Shown: positions 36,112-44,038 of the stretch, in pieces
Layout: each line of letters begins with the position of its first letter
How positions within the stretch are numbered: position 1 is the stretch's first letter
Source of the DNA: Olivibacter oleidegradans
GTDB lineage: Bacteria > Bacteroidota > Bacteroidia > Sphingobacteriales > Sphingobacteriaceae
Length of the DNA: 64,000 nucleotides
Assembly: GCF_042432805.1 (NCBI RefSeq)
Contig: NZ_JBHLWO010000008.1
Location: forward strand, 1 to 64,000
Direction of reading: 5' to 3'
The notes under the pieces: generated by a model
The model's input: only the letters and a program-made list of their open reading frames with translations
Told to the model about the DNA's origin: nothing
The model's database searches: none
Program-made: the position numbers and the translations under genes

Positions 36112-37230
36112 TCATGCTATGTTCGGTGATGGTAAACTAAGGTCATTCGCTAGCTTTAGTAAATCATCAAATACACTTTTAACAACAGGGATGCCATTTG
36201 CTTTTCTTTCTATGGTTGCAGCCCGCTCGGGTTCACCGGGAATAATGACAGGCTGACTTTTGTCAATGGGTTCTGCGTTTTTAAACCGATGAATCCAATT
36301 ATCCATATGCTGTTTAAAATCGTCAAGAGGACGGAAACCATCGGCTCTCAATGCGCCTAAAAAATGTCCCAAACCTTCTCCTACGGGTTGAGGATGAGGC
36401 TCTAAATAAGCAACAAAAGGCGGTGCCCAAGGGCCATAATTAGCGCCCGAAAGCACGGCACTTAGAATGTCAACCGTGGCGCTAAGTCCAAATCCTTTGT
36501 GACTACCATGTGCTCGGTCACCTCCCAAAGGAAGTAAGGCCCCTCCGGATTTAAGCTCGTGCGGATTTACCGAAGGAGTGCCGTCTTTCGTTTGTACCCA
36601 TCCGTCAGGAATAGAATATCCATTGCGCTGAGCAATTTCAAGTTTACCGTTAGCAGCAGCGGATGTCGCCATATCTACAACTACCGGCGGATACGCTCCT
36701 GCCGGAAATGCATAACACATGGGGTTGGTCCCTAACATCCGCTCTTTGCTGAAAGTGGGGGTTACTAGCGGACTGGCATTGGTCATGGCATAACCGATCA
36801 TATCTTGTTTAACAGCTAATAAGGCATGATAACCGGCAATGCCGAAATGATTGGAGTTGCGTACAGCGACCCACCCGGAGCCATAGTCTTTAGCTTTTTT
36901 GATGGCAATTTCCATGGCATAAGGTGCTACTACCAAACCTAAACCGCGATCCCCATCTACGGTAGCCGTAGTGGGCGTTTCATGTATAATCCGTATCTCC
37001 GGTGAAGGATTTAGTCTGCCTTTTTGCCACAGCCGAACATATCCGCTTAGTCGTGCCGTCCCGTGGGAATCAATGCCGCGTAGATCGGCTGCAATCAGCA
37101 CATCCGCAGCCAGTTTAGCATGCGCTGCCGTACAACCGATCGTTAAGAATACTTGTTCAGTAAATTCACGTAGGCTGGTTTCGCTTATTATAAGTGTGTT
37201 TTCCAATTGTTTGTGTTTCTTTTTGTTCAA
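36112..37230 (-). CDS. Ldh family oxidoreductase (malate/L-lactate dehydrogenase type)
   Basis: The 372-residue protein contains AADLRGIDSHGTARLSGYV, the signature with catalytic histidine of the Ldh_2 (malate/ureidoglycolate/sulfolactate dehydrogenase) family, then VRNSNHFGIAGYHA and a GGDRAHGSHKGFGLS segment for NAD(P)H binding. It has no signal peptide and acts in the cytoplasm on a 2-hydroxyacid/2-ketoacid pair; this family uses a fold unrelated to ordinary lactate dehydrogenase. It stands alone, between the efflux operon and a repeat region, so neighbours do not indicate the substrate. The first ten residues are very basic and weakly conserved, so the true start might be slightly downstream. 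Confidence 0.88.
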   Translation of the reverse strand: MNKKKHKQLENTLIISETSLREFTEQVFLTIGCTAAHAKLAADVLIAADLRGIDSHGTARLSGYVRLWQKGRLNPSPEIRIIHETPTTATVDGDRGLGLVVAPYAMEIAIKKAKDYGSGWVAVRNSNHFGIAGYHALLAVKQDMIGYAMTNASPLVTPTFSKERMLGTNPMCYAFPAGAYPPVVVDMATSAAANGKLEIAQRNGYSIPDGWVQTKDGTPSVNPHELKSGGALLPLGGDRAHGSHKGFGLSATVDILSAVLSGANYGPWAPPFVAYLEPHPQPVGEGLGHFLGALRADGFRPLDDFKQHMDNWIHRFKNAEPIDKSQPVIIPGEPERAATIERKANGIPVVKSVFDDLLKLANDLSLPSPNIA

Positions 37231-37644
37231 GTGCTTCGCAAACTTAATAAATTGTTGTTAGTTGTCGGTTATTAGTTGTGGGTTGCAAGTTATTAGTTAT
37301 TCGTTGTTGGTTATTAGTTATTCGTTGTTGGTTATTAGTTATTCGTACCAACATTATCAAACTAACCGACCCCAAAGACTCGAGGGAGCTCCTATAAATA
37401 ATGCCTTAAATAAACACTAATGAATAATTAACCAACCCACTACTTAGCTATTTAACGTCTCAACCACTCCACAATTTCTCTACTTCACGCCCATGCTTCA
37501 TTGGCTAATTCACCAATTGGCTAATCGGCTAATTAACTAATCCCCTACTTAACTATTTAACGTCTCAACTACTCAACAAAAAAATAAAAAAATCATGCAA
37601 CCTTTTTACTGCTCTTGACATCTAAGAGAAAAAGGGAACATAAT
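37231..37644. repeat. Intergenic mosaic repeat region upstream of the sigma-factor gene
   Basis: A divergent interval without a gene. Its left part consists of T/G-rich words, including a near-tandem 21-bp unit (TTATTCGTTGTTGGTTATTAG, given here as its 21 positions 37299-37345 in two copies). At 37365-37435 lies an inverted copy of the AAGGCATT/GAGCTC module seen at 29941-30003. The right part is A/C-rich (TAACTATTTAACGTCTCAAC) and ends about 60 bases before the sigma-factor start. TTGACA at 37615 could be a -35-like element or a chance match. Confidence 0.85.
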
Positions 37645-38211
37645 TTGAAGCAATTATACACCATCGATGATCTATTGGAAGGTTGCCGCAGGGGAGAGCG
37701 AAAGGCACAGGAGTCGCTCTATCGGGCAATTGCTTCGAAGATGTTCAACCTTTGTTTGCGTTACGCCACATCCGAGATGGAAGCAGAGGATATGTTGCAA
37801 AATGGTTTTATCAAGGTGTTTCAGTGTGTAGCTGGTTTTAGAGGCGAGGGGTCTTTCGAAGGTTGGATACGAAAAATCTTTGTAAATACAGCGATAGAGA
37901 TGATACGGAAGAATAAGCGAATACAGAACACAATAAGTGTTGACGCCGTTTTTGACGAAGAACAACAGACATTTGATATGGAAGGGCTGGAGGTACGTGA
38001 TTTGCTTGCGCTGATTCAACAATTGCCTGACGGTTATCGTATCGTATTTAATATGTATGCCCTGGAAGGTTATTCACACAAAGAAATAGCAGAAGCACTG
38101 AGTATCAGCGAAGGTGCTTCAAAATCGCAATTGTCCCGTGCGCGGGCATGGTTAAAAAGTAAATTGGTAATGTTAGAAAGAGGGGGTAATTATGGATCGT
38201 ATGCGGAATGA
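37645..38211 (+). CDS. ECF-type RNA polymerase sigma factor
   Basis: No ATG starts this frame. The TTG at 37645 is preferred because AAAAAGGGAA lies about 7 bases before it; a TTG at 37615 lacks a ribosome-binding site. The product (about 188 residues) has sigma region 2 (RGERKAQESLYRAIASKMF; EMEAEDMLQNGFIKVFQ) and region 4 (LPDGYRIVFNMYALEGYSHK; ISEGASKSQLSRARAWLK). It directs polymerase to a specific regulon. The next gene overlaps its end by 20 bases and encodes a single-pass membrane protein, the usual anti-sigma arrangement, and an outer-membrane barrel gene follows. Confidence 0.88.
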   Translation: MKQLYTIDDLLEGCRRGERKAQESLYRAIASKMFNLCLRYATSEMEAEDMLQNGFIKVFQCVAGFRGEGSFEGWIRKIFVNTAIEMIRKNKRIQNTISVDAVFDEEQQTFDMEGLEVRDLLALIQQLPDGYRIVFNMYALEGYSHKEIAEALSISEGASKSQLSRARAWLKSKLVMLERGGNYGSYAE

Positions 38212-38935
38212 TATTTTTGATGAGGAAGTTCGGAAAAAACTTGATTCTTTTGAACCGCAGGTCTCGAACAAAGTATGGTCGAATATCGCCGAACAGTTGG
38301 ATCAGCAGACAACCGGATCGGGAGCAAGGTCGCTTCAAGTGAAGAGAGCCTTGATGAGGTGGTCGATAGCCGCCATGATTGCGCTTACTTTAGGGGTGGG
38401 GATAACTTATATCAAACAGCCACGCAAAGTTGTATATTTAAGTGCAAAGAAAGAAGTTATCAAAGACGAAGGGGCTGCCTTACCACTGCCGGTGACCAAA
38501 AGCAATAATGGAATCGGTAAAGGCGAAAAGATGGTTCATAGGAGCGTATCCCCTGCGAAAAGGAATTTAAAGGAGCGAATAGACGGGCGGAAAATAACGG
38601 TATCGGAAAATAGGGCAATGACAGATCCCGATGTTATTATGGAAGACACGGGCAACCGGCCCATGATCGTCAATGAGGTAGTATCAGTCGCCGTATCTCC
38701 AGGTAATGGACGCGTGGAGCAACCGGCGCTACAGTTTGCTTTTATTGAGACTCCGACGTTAAAGGATACAAAGATGAAGAGCCAAGAAAAGAAAAATTTC
38801 GGCATAGGTGAGATTTTAAATTATGTCGTAGGTTCGGTTGATCATGGCGATGCAAAGGTGCTGTCTTTTGCCAGTGATGATGAAGGCACATTGAAAGTAG
38901 CCGTTGATTTGAAGGCATTGAAGGTTAGGCTGTGA
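38192..38935 (+). CDS. Probable membrane anti-sigma factor or companion of the sigma factor
   Basis: The 247-residue protein starts with about 48 charged cytoplasmic residues (DEEVRKKLDSFEPQVSNKVW), has one membrane helix at about 50-70 (WSIAAMIALTLGVGITYI) and a low-complexity, probably periplasmic, remainder. This topology and the 20-base overlap with the sigma-factor gene match the anti-sigma-like proteins that accompany ECF factors in Sphingobacteriaceae. There is no recognisable zinc anti-sigma motif, so the binding role is inferred from position. The C-terminus (about 205-247) looks better folded than the middle. Confidence 0.65.
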   Translation: MDRMRNDIFDEEVRKKLDSFEPQVSNKVWSNIAEQLDQQTTGSGARSLQVKRALMRWSIAAMIALTLGVGITYIKQPRKVVYLSAKKEVIKDEGAALPLPVTKSNNGIGKGEKMVHRSVSPAKRNLKERIDGRKITVSENRAMTDPDVIMEDTGNRPMIVNEVVSVAVSPGNGRVEQPALQFAFIETPTLKDTKMKSQEKKNFGIGEILNYVVGSVDHGDAKVLSFASDDEGTLKVAVDLKALKVRL

Positions 38936-39191
38936 TGGGGGAATGGTTAAGTAAGGGGGATAGTCAAGTAGTTAAGTAGGGGAATAGTTAAGTAGTTAAG
39001 TAGAGGAATCGTTAAGTAGTTAAGTAGGGAAGTAGTTAAGTAGATACGAATTGACGACTCCACGACTCGACAACTTAACTATTTAACGACTCAACGACTC
39101 AACCATTTAACCTCTCAACGACTCAACAACTCAACGACTCAACTATTTAACGTCTCCAACAACTAATAACGAACAACTAATAACTACATAT
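38936..39191. repeat. Composite intergenic repeat, copy A
   Basis: The gap starts with T/G-rich words (TAGTTAAGTAGTTAAGTAGG), passes to CAACGACTCAAC-type words and ends with ACAACTAATAACGAACAAC just before the next start codon. It parallels 44672-44914 in word order; the two share an identical 39-base stretch (39089-39127 and 44773-44811). No gene is seen. Confidence 0.85.
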
Positions 39192-40055
39192 ATGAAGCAT
39201 ATTTTATTTACAGGGTTAACTTTTTTAGCGTTGATTGGCACCGTTCAGGCAAGCAATACTGAATTATCGAAGGTGGAGGGGATACGTGATACAACGGATA
39301 TGGACACCGTAAAAACTGAACGGAAGCGAAAGCTAACCGTCAAATGGAGCTCTGATGGAGATAATATGGTCAAGGTTGAACGTTGTAATCCTTGCGATAG
39401 CTTAAATAAAAGTAAGAGTACTGACTTTTTGAAGCAGAAGCCGAAGGTTATTTTAGGAATCACATTTTCCCGCTTTGATTTAGGATTGGCTACCTTACTA
39501 GATAATGGTAGTTTTACGCTTAGTCCGGAGAACGATTTTCTAAGGAACCGAACATGGAAAACAATTAATGTGGGCTTTGATGTTTTCCAATTCGGCTACC
39601 GCTTCAACGAAAAGTTTAGATTGTTTTTGTCTGCCGGTTTTGATTGGACCCACATCCGCCTGAAAAATGACATCATATTCGACCGGAATACTACACCGCT
39701 AAGCTACACCGAATCGGATATACATTATAGCAAAAACCGTTTCAGCTCCAGTTATCTTAGGATACCGATAACCTTCGAACATCGATTGGGCATGGATCGT
39801 GATTTACGAATTGCCTACGGCCCAATTGGAGGTTTCTTGCTAAGTGGAAGCCAAAAATTTAAGAGTGAAGAGGAAGGCAAACGGAAAGTTAAAGACGATT
39901 TTAATTATGCTAAATTCCGTTATGGTGCTTTTGCACGTGTAGGCTATAAATGGGTCGGTTTATATGCCAAGTACTATTTCAATGATATGTTTGAGAATAG
40001 TCCACAGCAAGAGGGCCTGAGAAATATGTCTTTCGGACTGATGTTCTTCTTCTAA
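39192..40055 (+). CDS. Outer-membrane beta-barrel protein
   Basis: The 287 residues begin with a signal peptide (cleavage after VQA, residue 20), then a soluble, charged segment (about 21-85), then a small beta-barrel: alternating hydrophobic strands such as ILGITFSRFDLGLATLL, LRIAYGPIGGFLLSG and a final strand MSFGLMFFF ending in aromatic residues, the standard outer-membrane insertion signal. It resembles the PorT/OmpA-like barrels often encoded after ECF sigma/anti-sigma pairs in Sphingobacteriaceae. It may be part of the sigma-factor regulon, though 256 bases of repeats separate it from that pair. Function unknown. Confidence 0.78.
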   Translation: MKHILFTGLTFLALIGTVQASNTELSKVEGIRDTTDMDTVKTERKRKLTVKWSSDGDNMVKVERCNPCDSLNKSKSTDFLKQKPKVILGITFSRFDLGLATLLDNGSFTLSPENDFLRNRTWKTINVGFDVFQFGYRFNEKFRLFLSAGFDWTHIRLKNDIIFDRNTTPLSYTESDIHYSKNRFSSSYLRIPITFEHRLGMDRDLRIAYGPIGGFLLSGSQKFKSEEEGKRKVKDDFNYAKFRYGAFARVGYKWVGLYAKYYFNDMFENSPQQEGLRNMSFGLMFFF

Positions 40056-40070
40056 AAACTGTTGCTTTTA

Positions 40071-40102
40071 TAGGTCGATCAGTCGCTGTCACGATCGACC
40101 TA
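40071..40102 (+). terminator. Hairpin after the barrel gene
   Basis: TAGGTCGATC (40071-40080) and GATCGACCTA (40093-40102) form a perfect 10-bp stem with a 12-base loop, 15 bases after the stop codon. The T-run (TTTTTTT at 40120-40126) is displaced, so it may be a weak terminator or an RNA-stabilising hairpin. Confidence 0.5.
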
Positions 40103-40166
40103 GTTCATGAATGCCTAAAATTTTTTTATCTTCGAGGCGTTTACACTATAAGTGTAATGTTTTTTG

Positions 40167-41228
40167 ATGGCAAATAATACAAATACCCCTTCCTGCGATT
40201 TTATTCCTTCGGATACGCAAAAGCAAGGACTAGCATATATTCAGGTCGATAATTTATCAAAACGTTTTTCGGATAAACCGGATAGTTTAGGGTTAACCCA
40301 GATCTCCTTTGGTGTGGAGCAAGGTAAAATCACGGCGATTATAGGGGAAAGTGGAAGCGGAAAAAGCACGTTGTTGCGATTAATTTACGGTCTTGCAAGT
40401 CCTGATGAAGGGGAAATTCGTTTCAAAGGATGGAAGGTGCCGGGGCCCTTTGATAAATTGATCCCGGGGCATGAAGACATGCGTCTGGTATCTCAGCACT
40501 TTGATGATTTAAATACCTATGCCAATGTTTGGGATAATGTGGCGTCTCGTTTATCAAATACCAACTTACTGGAAAAACACGATAAAACGGAAATCGCCTT
40601 AAACAGTCTGAATATTTTGAGGCTATCCAAACAACGTATTGCTGATCTAAGCGGAGGCGAGAAGCAGCGGGTAGCCATCGCCCGGGCACTTGTGACCGGA
40701 CCGCAGGTCTTATTAATGGATGAGCCCTTTAATCAGGTCGATGCTTCATTCCGCGACCACTTGCAACAAGATATTCGAAAGATAGTAGATGAGATCGGCC
40801 TAACGGTCATTATGGTATCCCATGATCCAAGTGAAGTATTGGCTTTATCGGATGCTTTATTAATTTTACAAGACGGTAATTTAATGGGAGCAGGTAGCCC
40901 GAAAGAAATTTACAATAATCCACCCAATGCGTATACCGCTAGATTATTGGCAAGGAGTAATATATTGTCCGAGGAGGAAGCTAGTTATCTATTACCGGAG
41001 ATAAGTGCAAAAGAGATCATTATCCATCCGGAGTGGATACGAATAGATGAGATCGTGCGGACTACTACGCCATTTACTATTCAGAACATCCTTTTTAAAG
41101 GCTTTTACGAAGAAATTATATTGTCGGCTGAGAAGCTCCAATTGCGATGTATTAATAAAATGCCGAATCGATATCAGCTTGGACAACAGGTGTCAATTGA
41201 AGTCTTGCAACATAAAGCGATTAATTAA
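40167..41228 (+). CDS. ABC transporter ATP-binding protein, no permease nearby
   Basis: The ATG at 40167 follows an in-frame TTG. The protein, about 353 residues, has Walker A GESGSGKST, signature LSGGEKQRVAIARAL, Walker B VLLMDEPF and the switch histidine in VSHDPSEV, all in the first 245 residues. The C-terminal 100 residues resemble the regulatory/TOBE region of importer ATPases such as PotA, FbpC or ModC. Normally these pair with two permeases and a binding protein; none is encoded nearby, so it either serves a distant importer or has another role. It ends 8 bases inside the convergent TlpA gene. The odd neighbours give no substrate clue. Confidence 0.85.
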   Translation: MANNTNTPSCDFIPSDTQKQGLAYIQVDNLSKRFSDKPDSLGLTQISFGVEQGKITAIIGESGSGKSTLLRLIYGLASPDEGEIRFKGWKVPGPFDKLIPGHEDMRLVSQHFDDLNTYANVWDNVASRLSNTNLLEKHDKTEIALNSLNILRLSKQRIADLSGGEKQRVAIARALVTGPQVLLMDEPFNQVDASFRDHLQQDIRKIVDEIGLTVIMVSHDPSEVLALSDALLILQDGNLMGAGSPKEIYNNPPNAYTARLLARSNILSEEEASYLLPEISAKEIIIHPEWIRIDEIVRTTTPFTIQNILFKGFYEEIILSAEKLQLRCINKMPNRYQLGQQVSIEVLQHKAIN

Positions 41229-41727
41229 GTCTCTTATCCAGGACTTCTAATAGCTTATCAAACTCTTCTTCCGTATAACCAAGGGATAAATAGATGATTT
41301 TGCCCTCTTCATCTACCACGACGTTTCTAGGAATACCGCTGTTTGCGTATTTTGAGAATATTTCCCGCTTCACATCAGGGAGGATGGGAAAGGTGTAGCC
41401 CGTTTTTTCAATGAATGGCCGCAGTTTGTCCCAATTCTCTTCACGGCCGAAGACGAATAACTCAAACTTTTTGTTAGTCTTGTAACGATCGTAAATTTCT
41501 TTCTGAACGCGAGGGAGTTCTTTTCGGCAAGGAGGGCACCATGTCGCGAAGAAATTGATCAACACGACCTTTCCTTTATAATCCTGTAGGTTTTTTAAGC
41601 TGCTGTCGGCTAGAGTGAACGAAAAATCAGGTGCCTTATCGCCTATTTTAACCAACCACTCTTGCTGATCTTGCGCGTAGGAAAATGTCGGTAGAAAGCT
41701 TATCAGGAAAAGGAACATGTATTTCAT
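41221..41727 (-). CDS. TlpA-like periplasmic thiol-disulfide oxidoreductase
   Basis: The 168-residue protein has a signal peptide (cleavage near SYAQ, residue 19) and a thioredoxin fold of the AhpC/TSA-Redoxin type with the active site FFATWCPPCRKELP. The cis-proline region GIPRNVVVDEEGKI is present. In the periplasm it reduces or rearranges disulfides, for instance during cytochrome c maturation or envelope protein folding. It overlaps the ABC gene tail to tail by 8 bases. The 50 bases before its start codon are nearly identical to those before the unrelated lipoprotein gene at 50128, which may impose a common translation or transcription signal. Confidence 0.92.
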   Translation of the reverse strand: MKYMFLFLISFLPTFSYAQDQQEWLVKIGDKAPDFSFTLADSSLKNLQDYKGKVVLINFFATWCPPCRKELPRVQKEIYDRYKTNKKFELFVFGREENWDKLRPFIEKTGYTFPILPDVKREIFSKYANSGIPRNVVVDEEGKIIYLSLGYTEEEFDKLLEVLDKRLN

Positions 41728-42253
41728 TTGCTATTTGTTTTTAGTTGTTCGTTATTGGTTATTCGTTGTTAGCCATTTGTCCTATGTCCTACTACTTTAC
41801 CTGCCTGCCGGCAGGCAGGTGGTTATTACGGTACCAATACAAAAGTATCAAGCCTGCCTGCGGTAGGCAGGTATCAAGACAAACGCCAAATTATTTGCCT
41901 GTCAGTTGGGATTACTTTCTCCCGTTGGTCCGTCAGTTTCGGTTTTAACATAGAGAAGGAGGTGTTTATATTAAAAAACCTAATACGTCCGGTTAAAAGT
42001 AAAAGCCCTCCGTTCTGCCACAATGTCGCCTAGGAAATTTGCGGTTTGCACGTTGATGCATTACCGTTTAAAGCAAAGTTCCAAGCGACGAGTCTTTGGT
42101 TACTTTCTTCGGAAGAAAGTGACAAAATAAAGGTTTTTTTTTAAAACGAAATCCCTTTGACAGCTATGGTTCTATGTCATGTTACCTAGACCTTATGTCC
42201 AAAATTCGCTCATCATTTAAAAAAAGCTCACAACTGGGAATCAAAAAACTTCT
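41728..42253. other. Gene-free interval with palindromes
   Basis: The interval has T/G-rich repeat words up to about 41770, a 22-bp perfect palindrome at 41799-41820, a related interrupted palindrome CCTGCCT...AGGCAGG at 41853-41871, and near 42102-42120 a hairpin (ACTTTCTT / AAGAAAGT) followed by a T-run at 42133-42141. The stretch 41960-42140 looks like a decayed element rather than a gene; all frames are interrupted. Confidence 0.6.
41799..41820. repeat. 22-bp perfect palindrome
   Basis: The two arms are ACCTGCCTGCC and its exact complement GGCAGGCAGGT. A shorter related inverted repeat lies at 41853-41871, and GGGAGGCAGGC near 28331 is a further relative. Such CCTGCC palindromes are dispersed intergenic elements, possibly REP-like. 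Confidence 0.8.
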
Positions 42254-42727
42254 TTACTGCACCATTTTATTCGCACAGGTTGAGCTTGCAAAAGCCTCCG
42301 GTTTCGCTTTGAATACAAAGCCCATACTTAAAATGTATCCCATAGCTTCATGAAGTGCCTGATTGGATTTAAACATAGGATTAGTGTTAATGTCGGCATG
42401 TACTTCTAAGTCGACATGATAGGTATCCAAAATATCGCAAAGTGAATAAGCCGTTTCAATAGAACGCTGCACTTCCGCGAGCATTCGTTCTTTGATGCTC
42501 ATTTTAAGCAGGGACCGTTCTTGGTGAATGAACATAAAGCCACCTTTCTTTTCGCGGATAAAAGCAATCACGGTTGCAAAATCAGTGATTTGCCCTTTTA
42601 CCTGCGAGTCGGTGCCGATGCAGACTTTGAGCTTGTTTCCTAATGCATATTCTTTCGAGATGGCTGTGCTTACTTCCTCGAGAAGTGGTTTGCGAATGGG
42701 TTCTCCGCTAAATTTTTTCCAGGTCAT
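42254..42727 (-). CDS. YkuK family ribonuclease H-like protein (DUF458)
   Basis: The 157 residues match the YkuK/DUF458 family: VCIGTDSQVKG near residue 35, FATVIAFIREKKGG, a central helix pair and the late VHADINTNPMFKSN motif, with acidic residues placed as in RNase H-like folds. Members are widespread in Firmicutes and Bacteroidetes, and their substrate is not known. The protein is cytoplasmic and monocistronic here. A T-rich hairpin at 42102-42120 lies beyond its stop codon but is separated by over 130 bases. Confidence 0.85.
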   Translation of the reverse strand: MTWKKFSGEPIRKPLLEEVSTAISKEYALGNKLKVCIGTDSQVKGQITDFATVIAFIREKKGGFMFIHQERSLLKMSIKERMLAEVQRSIETAYSLCDILDTYHVDLEVHADINTNPMFKSNQALHEAMGYILSMGFVFKAKPEAFASSTCANKMVQ

Positions 42728-43111
42728 AAATTAAAGGTATTACGTTAAAATCTAAATAGCCCTTGCCTGCGTATCGATCTTTGCTATAAAGTTAGCGCAT
42801 TTGAAGTGTTTCCTGATAAAGAGAATGTGGTTTATTTGTTAACATTTGGTTAATTATCAACACGTTGGGTTGTTGAGAGGTTAAGTCGTTAAATAGTTGA
42901 GACGTTAAATAGTTAAGTAGTTGATTAGCCAATGTGGTAATGTTGTAGGTAAGTGCGTGCCTAAAGCTTACTGCCTATAGCCCAACGCCTATAACAAATA
43001 TCCAATATTTTACATCAGATTCTTCGTCCTTTTTAAACAAAATACGTTACTTAGCTGTATTATTAGATTAGATATTAATCTTATTAGTACTTATCGTAAA
43101 AAAATAGCAAT
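42728..43111. repeat. Divergent gap with T/G-rich repeat words
   Basis: The gap holds TTGGGTTGTTGAGAGG followed by TTAAATAGTTGAGACG words at 42865-42935, the GTGGTAATGTTG module near 42933, and AGC-type words (GCCTAAAGCTTACTGCCTA) at 42959-43000. The last 100 bases are AT-rich and should contain the promoter of the lipoprotein gene. No gene is seen. Confidence 0.7.
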
Positions 43112-43939
43112 ATGAACTTTAAATCTCAAATCATGACGCTGGCAACGGGCGCTTTCATAGCAGCTTCTTTGTCGGCATGTAATCAATCTGGCACAAAATC
43201 AACAGAAGGAACCGACAGCACTACTGCCACTGAGGCTGCAACGAGTGCGATCAGTGTTACACCTGTCGCAGATTCAAAGGCATTTCCAGGTGCTGAATTG
43301 GCCGTCTCTTCTATTACGGCTACACCGGGTGCTTCCCAGGATTCAGTGAAGTTGGAGGTTAAATATGCGGTAAAGAATTTTACGTTGACAGAACATACAG
43401 CCGATCATAATGCGGATCATATGGCTAATTCAGCGGAAGGGCAGCATATCCATTTTATTTTGGACAACCAGCCTTATACCGCACTTTATAAACCGGAAAA
43501 TAGTGTAAGTCTGAAGAAAGGAACCGAGCACTATTTATTGTCCTTTCTTTCACGTTCTTACCATGAATCCATAAAAGAGCCAAAGGCTTATGTTTTAAAG
43601 CATTTCAAAATTACCGATCAGGGAAAATATGAGGAATTACCCGTTCCTGCGGATGCCGCTTTATTCTATAGTCGTCCGAAAGGCGAATATAAGGGAAAAG
43701 ATACCGAGAACTTATTGCTTGACTTCTACCTAGTGAACACGGAGTTATCGGCTTCGGGCAACAAAGTGAAAGCAGAGATTAATGACACTACGATCACGTT
43801 GGATAAATGGGGACCTTATGAAATCAAGGGAGCTCCAAAAGGAAATCTAAAAGTCAAATTAACGTTGGTAGGACCTGATGGGAACGAAATAAAAGGAGAC
43901 AATACTTCTATAACGAGAGAAGTTAAATTGAGCGAATAA
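43112..43939 (+). CDS. Lipoprotein of unknown function
   Basis: The 275 residues start with a lipoprotein signal ending SLSAC (Cys23), followed by a Thr/Ser/Ala-rich linker (about 24-55). The folded part has a repeated beta structure with AEGQHIHFILDNQPYTALYKP near residue 112, a histidine-rich segment just before it (HTADHNADHMANS) and a final domain around KVKLTLVGPDGNEIKG. The histidines could bind metal, but that is a guess. Similar proteins occur in Sphingobacteriaceae as uncharacterised lipoproteins. A good terminator follows 20 bases after the stop, so the gene is probably monocistronic. Confidence 0.7.
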   Translation: MNFKSQIMTLATGAFIAASLSACNQSGTKSTEGTDSTTATEAATSAISVTPVADSKAFPGAELAVSSITATPGASQDSVKLEVKYAVKNFTLTEHTADHNADHMANSAEGQHIHFILDNQPYTALYKPENSVSLKKGTEHYLLSFLSRSYHESIKEPKAYVLKHFKITDQGKYEELPVPADAALFYSRPKGEYKGKDTENLLLDFYLVNTELSASGNKVKAEINDTTITLDKWGPYEIKGAPKGNLKVKLTLVGPDGNEIKGDNTSITREVKLSE

Positions 43940-43958
43940 GAAACAATTTTTAAAGAGG

Positions 43959-43994
43959 GGGCTGTTAGTGATTATATCCTAGCAGCCCTTTTTT
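43959..43994 (+). terminator. Rho-independent terminator
   Basis: GGGCTGTTAG (43959-43968) pairs with CTAGCAGCCC (43979-43988), one G-U pair, and is followed immediately by TTTTTT. It closes the lipoprotein gene and separates it from the next gene's promoter. Confidence 0.85.
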
Positions 43995-44011
43995 ATACCC
44001 CTCATTTTATC

Positions 44012-44019
44012 TAAGTTTG
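44012..44019 (+). promoter_or_regulatory. Predicted -7 promoter element of the 44039 gene
   Basis: TAAGTTTG is an exact match to the Bacteroidetes TAnnTTTG element, 19 bases before the start codon and directly after the terminator of the previous gene. No TTTG is seen at the -33 position. Confidence 0.4.
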
Positions 44020-44038
44020 CTTCGTAAACAATAAAACT

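Noticed and set aside
37615..37620. TTGACA as a -35 promoter element
   Set aside because: Bacteroidetes primary promoters use TTTG and TAnnTTTG, and no matching -7 element stands downstream, so it is not listed as a promoter.
41960..42150. Small gene in the TlpA-YkuK gap
   Set aside because: All frames are broken and there is no ribosome-binding site; the ACTTTCTT/AAGAAAGT hairpin and nearby words look like a decayed repeat.
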